A stretch of DNA of 64,000 nt, from the NCBI GenBank assembly GCA_016720655.1, contig JADKKE010000005.1, positions 124,001 to 188,000 on the forward strand. Direction: 5' to 3'. This document shows positions 56,083 to 63,239 of this stretch, in pieces. Below the pieces are notes generated by a model, which worked only from the letters and a program-made list of their open reading frames with translations, was not told where the DNA came from and made no database searches. Numbering within the stretch: the stretch's first letter is position 1; each line of letters opens with the position of its first letter. This DNA is from Bacteroidota bacterium. Its GTDB lineage: Bacteria > Bacteroidota > Bacteroidia > AKYH767-A > 2013-40CM-41-45. Position numbers and translations under genes: made by a program.

Positions 56083-56776
56083 AGGAAAGTTCAAAATACT
56101 TCTTGCTGAAGACGATCTCAATTTAGGCGTTCTTTTGGTTGACTATTTGCAGACTGAAGGCTTTGAAGTTAATCTGTGCAAAAACGGAGATCTCGCCTTA
56201 AAAGCCTTTCAGGGTGATCAGTTTGACCTTTGTTTATTGGATGTCATGATGCCGGTGATGGACGGTTTCACATTGGCAAAAGGAATCCGGATGCTGGACA
56301 AAAATATTCCGATCATTTTTATAACAGCTAAATCTCTTAAGGAGGACAAATTAAAAGGTTATGACCTGGGTGCAGATGATTATATAACAAAACCGTTTGA
56401 TGAAGAAGAATTACTCTGGAAAATCAAAGCAGTGATTCGCAGGATTCCTGATAACAAAAACGAAGTGAAAGCTGAAATTATTAAAATCGGAAAATATACT
56501 TTTGATTTTAGTAATCAATCCCTCAGTATTGCAGGTCAAACCAAACGAATCACAGAAAGAGAAAACGAAATCCTCAACTATCTTTCAGGTCGTCGAAACA
56601 ATGTGATTAAACGGGAGGAACTACTGAAAGATCTTTGGGGTGAAAACGATTATTTCTTTGGCAGAAGTCTGGATGTATTTATCTCCAAAATCCGTAAATA
56701 CCTGAAAGACGATCCCGAACTGAGTATTGAAAATGTCTTTAAGGTTGGATTCATCTTTAACGTTCCGGAAGAATAA
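56075..56776 (+). CDS. OmpR/PhoB-family response regulator
   Basis: The chosen start is ATG 56075 (MFKGKFKILLAEDDLNL), which overlaps the kinase stop by 8 bp; a longer ORF from 56000 lies inside the kinase in another frame and is not convincing. The product is 233 aa. The receiver domain has acidic ED near residues 12-13, phospho-acceptor D56 in LLDVMMPVMDG, Thr in IIFITAKS and Lys in ADDYITKPF. The C-terminal winged-helix DNA-binding domain (about 135-230) shows TERENEILNYL, ELLKDLWGE, SLDVFISKIRKYLK. It is the likely partner of the kinase and a candidate for binding the GTTA repeats upstream. Confidence 0.93.
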   Translation: MFKGKFKILLAEDDLNLGVLLVDYLQTEGFEVNLCKNGDLALKAFQGDQFDLCLLDVMMPVMDGFTLAKGIRMLDKNIPIIFITAKSLKEDKLKGYDLGADDYITKPFDEEELLWKIKAVIRRIPDNKNEVKAEIIKIGKYTFDFSNQSLSIAGQTKRITERENEILNYLSGRRNNVIKREELLKDLWGENDYFFGRSLDVFISKIRKYLKDDPELSIENVFKVGFIFNVPEE

Positions 56777-56806
56777 CCAGGTTTAGGAATTTCCCTTATA
56801 ATATTT

Positions 56807-57202
56807 CTATTCCCTTACATAAATTTCACTTGTCGCTTCATTGCTGTCATACCCATAGAAATATATTTTAAGGGTATTCGGATTAATCAAATTCACTATA
56901 CAGGAATAAGGTGGCCAATTTGCAGCGCATCCCATAACAGAAATCTCTCTTTCTTTTTTAGTAAATCTATAGTAATCCACATATATTTTTGGAAGCATAA
57001 TGACATAAAAATTATCTTCCTTAAATTCAATTTTTGTTTTCAAAGAATCGGTAGAAACCCATGACCCAAGCAAATCTTTAACATTTATCGTAACACCTTC
57101 ATTTACTTTGCTGAGGCTATCAACTTTGTTTTGCCCTTGAACACAATTCGAAAAAGTTGTTAGAATACAGATAATGAAAATTAAAAGTATACGTGGAATC
57201 AT
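56807..57202 (-). CDS. Small secreted protein, lipocalin-like
   Basis: This 131-aa protein has a signal peptide (IPRILLIFIICILTTFSN; Cys20 may be a lipobox). The mature part (about 35-131) is beta-rich, with LLGSWVSTDSLKTKIEFKED reading like the first strands of lipocalin-like or DUF4488-type proteins, and ends IYVRE. The residues CAANWPPYSC suggest a disulphide. No firm family call is possible. A TATATTTG box on the minus strand at 57215-57208 ends 5 bp before the start codon. Confidence 0.6.
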   Translation of the reverse strand: MIPRILLIFIICILTTFSNCVQGQNKVDSLSKVNEGVTINVKDLLGSWVSTDSLKTKIEFKEDNFYVIMLPKIYVDYYRFTKKEREISVMGCAANWPPYSCIVNLINPNTLKIYFYGYDSNEATSEIYVRE

Positions 57203-57234
57203 AAATACAAATATAATGAAAAGATATTGAATTT

Positions 57235-57513
57235 TCAGGTTATTGGTTCGGGTCTACCCTTTCCTTCAGTCAATAATCCGGATAAACTTTCCGGTAAGTA
57301 ATGCCTCCAGGCATTTGAGCAATCTTTATAACACGCTATGCCGGGAAGCAGACCAACATGAGTGAAAGTAATCAGTGAGCAGTCGTCCTGCTCAAGAATT
57401 TTAAAAACAATTTTGGTGTTATCCCACTCGTGCTTGTCCTTCAAAAAATTGAGCTTGCTCTTCGTGGTACCGCATATACTCATTGCGGCAATAAAGAAAA
57501 CCGATGTCACCAT
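57235..57513 (-). pseudogene. C-terminal fragment of an SRPBCC (AHSA1-like) protein gene
   Basis: Residues about 19-92 (SKLNFLKDKHEWDNTKIVFK ... LITFTHVGLLPGIACYKDC ... HYLPESLSGLLTEGKG) match the C-terminal half of Bacteroidota SRPBCC/AHSA1 proteins of about 150 aa. The N-terminal half (about 75 aa) is missing; the first 17 residues (MVTSVFFIAAMSICGTT) are unrelated and seem to come from read-in sequence. The start at 57513 is therefore accidental. This looks like a deletion remnant and not a sequencing error, because no N-terminal coding is found upstream. Confidence 0.7.
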
Positions 57514-57614
57514 TAGAATACAAAGGCAAATACAATAAAGAAATGATGAATTAAAATTATACAGGATTATAAATTGATCTCCTTTTCAAACTACAAATCA
57601 CCGAAAAAAAGACG

Positions 57615-58504
57615 CTATCGGTTTAAATAATTAAACCGAAGCAATGTCGGTTTCATCCTTTGGGCTTCATTTGTAATGAGCATATCTCCATTCGCAAAAA
57701 ACGTAATGCCTTCTGCTTTATTAAAAAGTTTCGGGCTCAATTGCTCAATGTGTTCCAATTTTCCAGTTGAGTCAAATATAAACATCATTGGTCAACCGCA
57801 GAAAGCAAATAAAGCTTTTGGTCACGGGATGAACGGCTATAGCAGAAGGGAAAATTTAATGAGTGCTTTGCTCCTTTTTTCTCACGAACGGCCAGGTTCA
57901 ATTTCATTTCCTGAGCAAATGCCTTGATCACGGGAAGTTCAAAACTGAAAACCGGTTCATCGCTCAGCTTTTTTGTCGACAAGTCGAATCCATAAATCAC
58001 TCGTTTATCTTTATACTCCGGGCCTTTACCCGGTTTGCTTTTGCAAGCAACGAGCAATCGATTGTTATCAGGATCATAACAAAGTCCTTCGTTGTTATTT
58101 GCAGGGATTCCTGTCGTGTAGTGATGTAATTTAAAATTTCTTGCTTCATAATCCACTATTTCAAACAATGATCCATCACTTCTGAGAATATACATTGTCT
58201 TTCCAACCAATGTTATTCCTTCATAATCACCATCAACATGAAAATTGTATTGCTCGCGAATTTCGTTACGGAGGATATCGTACACGAAAAGGATCCCATT
58301 TTCATCCTGAATACAAGCAATAGTAGCTGTATCAATGTCCGTCAATCCCGAAATCTCACGAAGTGTATCGGGTAAGATCAGAACAGTATCCGGTTTTGAT
58401 AAATCATATCCGGAAAAACTATTATCGTGATTTAAGGAAGTGCTGAAATATGAAGATAGATTTAAACATAACAAGAGCAGGAATTTAGAGATGAAAAGTA
58501 TCAT
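57615..58504 (-). pseudogene. SdiA-regulated domain (YjiK-like) protein, broken by three indels
   Basis: The frame from ATG 58504 (MILFISKFLLLLCLNL, signal peptide or anchor) carries a beta-propeller of the SdiA-regulated family: ISGLTDIDTATIACIQDENG, DGDYEGITLVGKTMYILRSD, NNEGLCYDPDNNRLLVACKS. At about 57848-57850 an extra base, then at about 57816 a lost base and at about 57788 another loss, throw the frame; corrected, the sequence runs NFPSAIAVHPVTKKLYLLSA, VDQMMFIFDSTGKLEHIEQL and on to LLRFNYLNR, stop at 57615, 296 aa in all. Three indels within 80 bp mean either a local error cluster or early decay. The family role is unclear; YjiK is a propeller of unknown ligand. Confidence 0.75.
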
Positions 58505-58688
58505 ACGGTTTACAATTTTCTTTTACTGAGTCAAATTGCATTTCAATGTCCGGAAATTTAATCAGGACAATTTGCATTACCTCAAGGTACAAACTATTTA
58601 GTTCCAGACGATCGTACCAAATATCCGTTTTCACCAAACGAAAGTTTGATGATTTTGCCCCTTCAACCGGAATCAGATCTTGAAGGCT
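58485..58688 (-). pseudogene. Unrecognised short coding stretch without a start codon
   Basis: Between the VOC and SdiA-regulated genes an open frame of 67 codons has coding character (KTDIWYDRLELNSLYLEVMQ, IKFPDIEMQFDSVKENCKPY) and overlaps the start of the next gene by 20 bp. No usable ATG opens it; an ATG at 58692 is in another frame, reading MKPSRSDSG. I do not recognise a family. It may be a small gene with a lost base near its start or a remnant. Confidence 0.35.
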
Positions 58689-58721
58689 TCATTTCAACGG
58701 TGCCTTATTATACAAATTTGA

Positions 58722-59145
58722 TCAATGCTCCTCGTATACAATTTCAAATTTTAAGCCTTCCAGGTCCTTAAAAAAAAGTGCATAGTAGCTTTGTCCATGC
58801 TGGGGATAAAATTTGGGTGTGTCAATAATAGTGGCCCCTGTTTCCTTTATTTGCAAATACAATTGATCCACCTCTTCCCTGGAAGTTGCTCTAAACGCCA
58901 GATGATGAAGGGCTCCGGGTTTTCTTCGGTGAATGATTTCATCTTTAAAACTGCCCTGGAGAATTTATACCAATCGTCAATTGGGGATGAATATACTCTA
59001 CCACATCAAATTCATGTGCAGGAACTGCGCCTTTTGTTTTCCTGTTAAGATCAAAACCCAAGATGGGCATTAATTTGTCATAGAAGGATTCTGCGACTTT
59101 CATATCCTTAACTGTTATTTGAATGTGGTCAATTATTGGTTTCAT
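58722..59145 (-). pseudogene. VOC family (glyoxalase/bleomycin resistance-like) protein, frameshifted
   Basis: ATG 59145 (MKPIIDHIQITVKDMKVAES) opens a vicinal-oxygen-chelate fold protein. After GINSPG, near 58953, the frame breaks. With one base removed there it continues SFKDEIIHRRKPGALHHLAF, YLQIKETGATIIDTPKF, YYALFFKDLEGLKFEIVYEE, and stops at 58722, for 140 aa, the usual length. Metal ligand positions of this fold are seen in DHIQ, HHLAF and KFEIV, where the last Glu is expected. The substrate is unknown. Confidence 0.75.
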
Positions 59146-59193
59146 TTGCAAGGTCCGGATTTCTGGAATTTTTTATCGCGATTATAGCACACC

Positions 59194-60159
59194 TTATTCA
59201 ATCGCTTTTATTACAACATTAGCAGTTTTTTGCCCGGTCTCAACATATTTATACGCGTCGACAACTTGCTCCAATTTATAATATCGATCAATTACAGGCT
59301 TAAATTCCCCTTTTTCAACAAGTTCTTTTAAGAAATTCACATCTGCTTGGTTGATTGTAGGAATCGGAAATAAAACTTTCCTCCCTCCCCACAACGGAGT
59401 AATCAGGGCAAAAAAAATATTCTCTGCATTCTTTCCCAATTCCGTTGAAATGTAGATCCCCTTGTCAGTCATTAAAGGCTTACATTTCCCAAACGAGCTT
59501 TTACCAACTGCATCAAATATAAAGTGAAATTTCCGGTCTGTTTTTGTATAATCCTGAGTTTGATAATCAATAACAGTATCGGCACCAAGAGATTTTATCA
59601 ATTCCACATTTTTTGTGTTGCAAACAGCGCTCACATGTGTACCAAAATGTTTTAGCAATTGCACAGCAGCAGAACCAATAGCCCCGGTTGCACCATAGAC
59701 AAGCACATTTTGTCCTGCTTCCACTTTTGCAGCTCTGATATCATTTAAAGCATAATGCGCACCTTCTGTAATAGCTGCGGCGTGATCAAAGTTTAAATTA
59801 TCAGGTATATGTGCAATTGCATCATCCGCAGCCATTGTTAAATACTCGGCATGGCCTCCACAGGTCTTGTCATTGTACCCAAAAACTTTATCCCCTGTTT
59901 TGAAAGATTTAACTTCCTTTCCAATTTCCTCAATTGTGCCGGCGAACTCACAACCCAGGATCTGATTCTTGGGACGCATCAAACCTGTCCAAAATCTGGA
60001 AATAAAATATTCTGCACTTCGAAAACCGGAATCAGTACGGTTGACCGTGGACGCATGAATTTTTATCAATACTTCATTGTCCTTGGGAATCGGCTTTGCG
60101 ACTTCTTTTAATTCCGCAACTTCAGGCGGACCATATTTTGTGTACACAATTGCTTTCAT
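59194..60159 (-). CDS. NAD(P)H-dependent medium-chain oxidoreductase (quinone reductase type)
   Basis: This 321-aa cytoplasmic MDR-superfamily protein has an N-terminal GroES-like fold (MKAIVYTKYGPPEVAELKEV, GCEFAGTIEEIGKEVKSFKT) and a Rossmann domain with the nucleotide-binding motif LVYGATGAIGSAAVQLLKHF (about 152-171). The zinc-binding Cys and His of alcohol dehydrogenases are absent (STVNRTD instead), so it belongs to the zinc-independent quinone-reductase branch. It reduces quinones or enones with NAD(P)H by family. It is 53 bp downstream of the SnoaL-like gene on the same strand. Confidence 0.88.
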   Translation of the reverse strand: MKAIVYTKYGPPEVAELKEVAKPIPKDNEVLIKIHASTVNRTDSGFRSAEYFISRFWTGLMRPKNQILGCEFAGTIEEIGKEVKSFKTGDKVFGYNDKTCGGHAEYLTMAADDAIAHIPDNLNFDHAAAITEGAHYALNDIRAAKVEAGQNVLVYGATGAIGSAAVQLLKHFGTHVSAVCNTKNVELIKSLGADTVIDYQTQDYTKTDRKFHFIFDAVGKSSFGKCKPLMTDKGIYISTELGKNAENIFFALITPLWGGRKVLFPIPTINQADVNFLKELVEKGEFKPVIDRYYKLEQVVDAYKYVETGQKTANVVIKAIE

Positions 60160-60212
60160 TTAACACAATTTAGTTTTTACGATTCTCGGAGACCAAACAA
60201 AACTATCACCAA

Positions 60213-60773
60213 TTAATGGTCATAACTAACCACCCTGGTAAGTCTCCATACACCATCTGTCTTATGCCAGAGATGAATAAACTTAAATGTACCACAATCC
60301 TCTTTACCATTTTCAACATGACAAAATTTATGCATACCAACTTCCAAAGCACCAAAATCCTTTATTGAATAAACTTCCACGCTGCTGATATCTAGATCCC
60401 GCCTTAATCCTGTCGTTAAATTTTTCTCAAACAAAGACTTAAAATTCGCGATAGTCTGGTTGTAATCTGTTAGTCCGCCTTTATCATGATAAAACTCGAG
60501 ATCCGTTGAAAATGTATTTTTCATTTGTTCAAGATCCTGAGCATTGAATGCATTGAACAAAACGCTATCCATATGTAGTATTTCACGATACAATTCCAGG
60601 GATTCTGGCGAAATGGAACGACCTTGTCCGGCTTCATTCTTTGGTTGTTCCGCAGGCAGTATTGATTCTTCAACATGAACTACTTTGTCAGAAGGCACAC
60701 TACAAATTCCCTGAAATTGTGAATTGACCAGTAAGCCAAAGAGTACCCATAACTTTACTTTATTCATTTTCAT
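60213..60773 (-). CDS. Secreted SnoaL/DUF4440-like protein
   Basis: ATG 60773 (MKMNKVKLWVLFGLLVN) begins a signal peptide, so I prefer it to an ATG at 60827 that overlaps the upstream gene. The product is 186 aa. After a low-complexity spacer, residues about 60-186 form an NTF2-like domain of the DUF4440 type: LHMDSVLFNAFNAQDLEQMK, DLEFYHDKGGLTDYNQTIAN, VYSIKDFGALEVGMHKFCHV, GTFKFIHLWHKTDGVWRLTR, ending VVSYDH. Such proteins often bind small ligands; here it is periplasmic. The ligand is unknown. Confidence 0.78.
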   Translation of the reverse strand: MKMNKVKLWVLFGLLVNSQFQGICSVPSDKVVHVEESILPAEQPKNEAGQGRSISPESLELYREILHMDSVLFNAFNAQDLEQMKNTFSTDLEFYHDKGGLTDYNQTIANFKSLFEKNLTTGLRRDLDISSVEVYSIKDFGALEVGMHKFCHVENGKEDCGTFKFIHLWHKTDGVWRLTRVVSYDH

Positions 60774-60816
60774 AAGTTCAAATATTACATCCATTAGAAA
60801 ACCATTTTCAATAAGA

Positions 60817-61242
60817 TTACTTGTCAATCAATTTCAACCACGCCTTGATGATTTTTTTCAAGTCCTTTTCCCTGGATTTTACATCTTCCAGATCTTTGAA
60901 TACAGCAGTTCTTCTTCCATCCTTGTAATCACCTTCAAGCAAACCTGTGGTGTCATTCACTTTTGCCCCACTGGGAAACACAAGCATAATTCTTCCCTTG
61001 AATAAATTGAAAACGATTAACTCTCTTTTGTATTCCTTTGGGTCGAATGGTTTCATTTCTCCCTTGTAGTAAAAGCTTGGGTTATTCCATTTGATGCGTT
61101 CAGCGATTTCCTTATCGGTACTCAGGATCAAGTCTCTTAAATACTGAATAATTTTCCTTGTATCCGGATCTAATTTTTTGATATGAGCACTTACTTGTTC
61201 CTCATCAGAAAGAGGCTTGGATTTTTTCTTTACTTCATTCAT
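60817..61242 (-). CDS. DUF1801 domain-containing protein
   Basis: This 141-aa soluble protein has DUF1801 blocks: HIKKLDPDTRKIIQYLRDLI, IAERIKWNNPSFYYKGEMKP, ELIVFNLFKGRIMLVFPSGA and TAVFKDLEDVKSREKDLKKI. Its start overlaps the stop of the SRPBCC gene upstream by 4 bp (ATGA), so the two are translationally coupled. The function is unknown. Confidence 0.82.
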   Translation of the reverse strand: MNEVKKKSKPLSDEEQVSAHIKKLDPDTRKIIQYLRDLILSTDKEIAERIKWNNPSFYYKGEMKPFDPKEYKRELIVFNLFKGRIMLVFPSGAKVNDTTGLLEGDYKDGRRTAVFKDLEDVKSREKDLKKIIKAWLKLIDK

Positions 61243-61667
61243 CGTGTTTTATTGATTTTGTCCAGTTTCAATTCCATTCCTTCCAGGATTTCTTTCCAGG
61301 CCCGCCGCTTTGCATCTGCGGAGTCAGCCTCAACAATATTATTGTGCGAAAGAGTCAATATACATTGTTCATTGTTTTGTTGAAGGTGAATTGACAAAAT
61401 CGTTTTCAACTCTGTTGGTCTCTGAAATCCTTCAACATTCCATTCCAGTACCAATTCATTTTCTTCGATTTTGATAAATTGTCCATAAATAATTCCTCTA
61501 TCACTAAACGTGAGGTGATACTTACCAAACATATTAAAATCACTTTCAATTTCATTTGCGCCGGTTAATTCAAATATGGTATTGTCGCGGAACAAATTTA
61601 TAATTGCGGATAAATTTGCAGTATACGTTTTTGTTAAATTGATTTCAAATTGTTTGTTGTCTGTCAT
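61239..61667 (-). CDS. SRPBCC/AHSA1-like protein
   Basis: This 142-aa soluble protein has the Bet v1/SRPBCC pattern of AHSA1-like proteins: FEINLTKTYTANLSAIINLF, ESDFNMFGKYHLTFSDRGII, IKIEENELVLEWNVEG, CILTLSHNNIVEADSADAKR, AWKEILEGMELKLDK. The usual role is binding a hydrophobic ligand or acting in chaperone-like assembly; unknown here. Its stop overlaps the start of the DUF1801 gene. It is a second AHSA1-type sequence in the region, beside the truncated one near 57.4 kb, but they are not close copies. Confidence 0.8.
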   Translation of the reverse strand: MTDNKQFEINLTKTYTANLSAIINLFRDNTIFELTGANEIESDFNMFGKYHLTFSDRGIIYGQFIKIEENELVLEWNVEGFQRPTELKTILSIHLQQNNEQCILTLSHNNIVEADSADAKRRAWKEILEGMELKLDKINKTR

Positions 61668-61695
61668 GTCAATTTAAAAAAACACAAAGAATGTA

Positions 61696-62301
61696 CTAAT
61701 CATCCAAACCTTTTCCCTTCAGAATCTGCTGAACACTTTTTTCAACCCTTGATTCCCGGGTTTTGGATTGTTTCGCTGCGGAAAAATAAAGCAAATATGC
61801 TCTTTGTCTACCCGGAGTTAAGCCATTGAAGGCCGTTTTCAATGCCGGCATTTTCTTCAATTTATTTTGAAACTCTTCCGGCATCGAGAAGGCCGTGGTT
61901 TTTTTCAAATCCACTTTCAATCCTGCTTTCTCCACTTCGATAGCTTCATAAATGTAAGCTTTTAGAATTGTTTTCAATTTCACTACATCACGAATAGATG
62001 TGAATCGAATTTGTCGTGCGGATTGGACATTCTCAGTTTGTTGAATCAGAATACCTTTGGCATCCTTTAATAAGACACCTTTGAAAAATAAAATCGCACA
62101 GTATTCTTTGAACACATGGATTAAAACGATATTACTTTTCTGTTTGCCAGTAGACGTGGGAAATGAATAACAGGGAACTCCCCATTTCAATTCTTCAAGG
62201 AGTCCGCAGTCAAGAATTATCGTTCTCAAGAGCTTTATAGTTTCCTGCCATTGCCCTTCTTTATTAAAATAAAAATCAACTTTGGGATTCATGGTATTCA
62301 T
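61696..62301 (-). CDS. YdeI/OmdA-type protein with DUF1801-like N-terminus
   Basis: The 201-aa protein starts at ATG 62301 or 62292. Its N-terminal part (about 5-110) is DUF1801-like (WQETIKLLRTIILDCGLLEE, LKWGVPCYSFPT, YCAILFFKGVLLKDAKGI). The C-terminal part (about 135-200) carries the YdeI/OmdA signature (PEEFQNKLKKMPALKTAFNG, LTPGRQRAYLLYFSAAKQSK, TRESRVEKSVQQIL). It belongs to the same broad family as the gene at 48.7-49.2 kb. YdeI-like proteins have been tied to resistance to membrane-active peptides in E. coli; that role here is inference. Confidence 0.82.
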   Translation of the reverse strand: MNTMNPKVDFYFNKEGQWQETIKLLRTIILDCGLLEELKWGVPCYSFPTSTGKQKSNIVLIHVFKEYCAILFFKGVLLKDAKGILIQQTENVQSARQIRFTSIRDVVKLKTILKAYIYEAIEVEKAGLKVDLKKTTAFSMPEEFQNKLKKMPALKTAFNGLTPGRQRAYLLYFSAAKQSKTRESRVEKSVQQILKGKGLDD

Positions 62302-62323
62302 ATCCTATCAGTTAGTTTCACGC

Positions 62324-62899
62324 TCAGACTCTCAATGAACCACGGAATCCCCTGGCAGCATAATAGGAATCTGCACCGTTGTGATAAACGAAGACTGTGT
62401 CATAACGACGGTCACAAAACAGAGCTCCTCCAAGTCTTCTGATTTCAGGAGGAGTGATTATCCAACTGGATGATTTTGTATCAAATTCTCCCAATTGTTG
62501 CAGCTCCCGATACTGTGCTTCTGTTAAAATTTCAATTCCAATTTCAGTGGCCAAATCCATAGCACTATTCCCTGGTTTATGTTCTTTCCTTGCATCAAGC
62601 GCTCTCCGGTCGTAACAAACACTTCTGCGGCCTTTGGGACTTTCTGCTGAGCAATCGTAAAAAATAATTTCTCCGCTTTTCTTATCCTGAGCAACCACAT
62701 CCGGTTCTCCGCCGGTGTATTCCATTTCATTCAATGACCAAAGCTTATCCGCATTTGATTTTAATCGTGCTTCTACTTTCTCCCATTGAACACCTTTGTG
62801 TCGCTTTGCATTTTTTTCAAACCGAACCTTCAACAGGTGCAACAGTTCTGTGCTTTGATCAGCAGACAGTTTTTTTTTATTGCTTTGAGTCTTACTCAT
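62324..62899 (-). CDS. DUF4256 family protein
   Basis: This 191-aa soluble protein matches DUF4256: ELLHLLKVRFEKNAKRHKGV, WSLNEMEYTGGEPDVV, IIFYDCSAESPKGRRSVCYD, IGIEILTEAQYRELQQLGEF, GGALFCDRRYDTVFVYHNGA. The family has no known function. It leads a run of small minus-strand genes (YdeI, SRPBCC, DUF1801, SnoaL-like, MDR) with short gaps, so they may be co-expressed. Confidence 0.85.
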   Translation of the reverse strand: MSKTQSNKKKLSADQSTELLHLLKVRFEKNAKRHKGVQWEKVEARLKSNADKLWSLNEMEYTGGEPDVVAQDKKSGEIIFYDCSAESPKGRRSVCYDRRALDARKEHKPGNSAMDLATEIGIEILTEAQYRELQQLGEFDTKSSSWIITPPEIRRLGGALFCDRRYDTVFVYHNGADSYYAARGFRGSLRV

Positions 62900-63032
62900 T
62901 ATTACAAATTTTTAAAATACTCTGATTGTCATCTCTGTCTGAACTACCAAGATAATACAATCGGGATTAATTTAACGATGCAAACTCCGGCAAATCCGCT
63001 CAAACGCCAAATTTGTCCTTTTTTTTGTAATG

Positions 63033-63238
63033 CTATTTCAATTTAAGCATGATTTCTTCCATTCGTTTGTGGGCCATATTTATTCCCTGAGCAAAAGGCA
63101 ATTTCAGCATTTGGTCTCGGAGTGAGACTGATTTATACACTACTTGCATGGTGAGTTCGCTTTATCATCACTCAGTTTTTCGAATTTCAGGGGCATATAA
63201 AACACCATAGAAAAAGGACTAGTTAATTCTGCTTTCAT
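63033..63238 (-). pseudogene. Possible small broken gene in the gap after the cyclase gene
   Basis: Within the 340-bp gap, ATG 63238 opens MKAELTSPFSMVFYMPLKFE and stops at 63140; a neighbouring frame then reads VYKSVSLRDQMLKLPFAQG and INMAHKRMEEIMLKLK to a stop at 63033. The two could be one gene of about 68 aa with an indel near 63140. I do not recognise a family. The remaining part of the gap (62900-63032) shows no features. Confidence 0.35.
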
Positions 63239-63239
63239 C

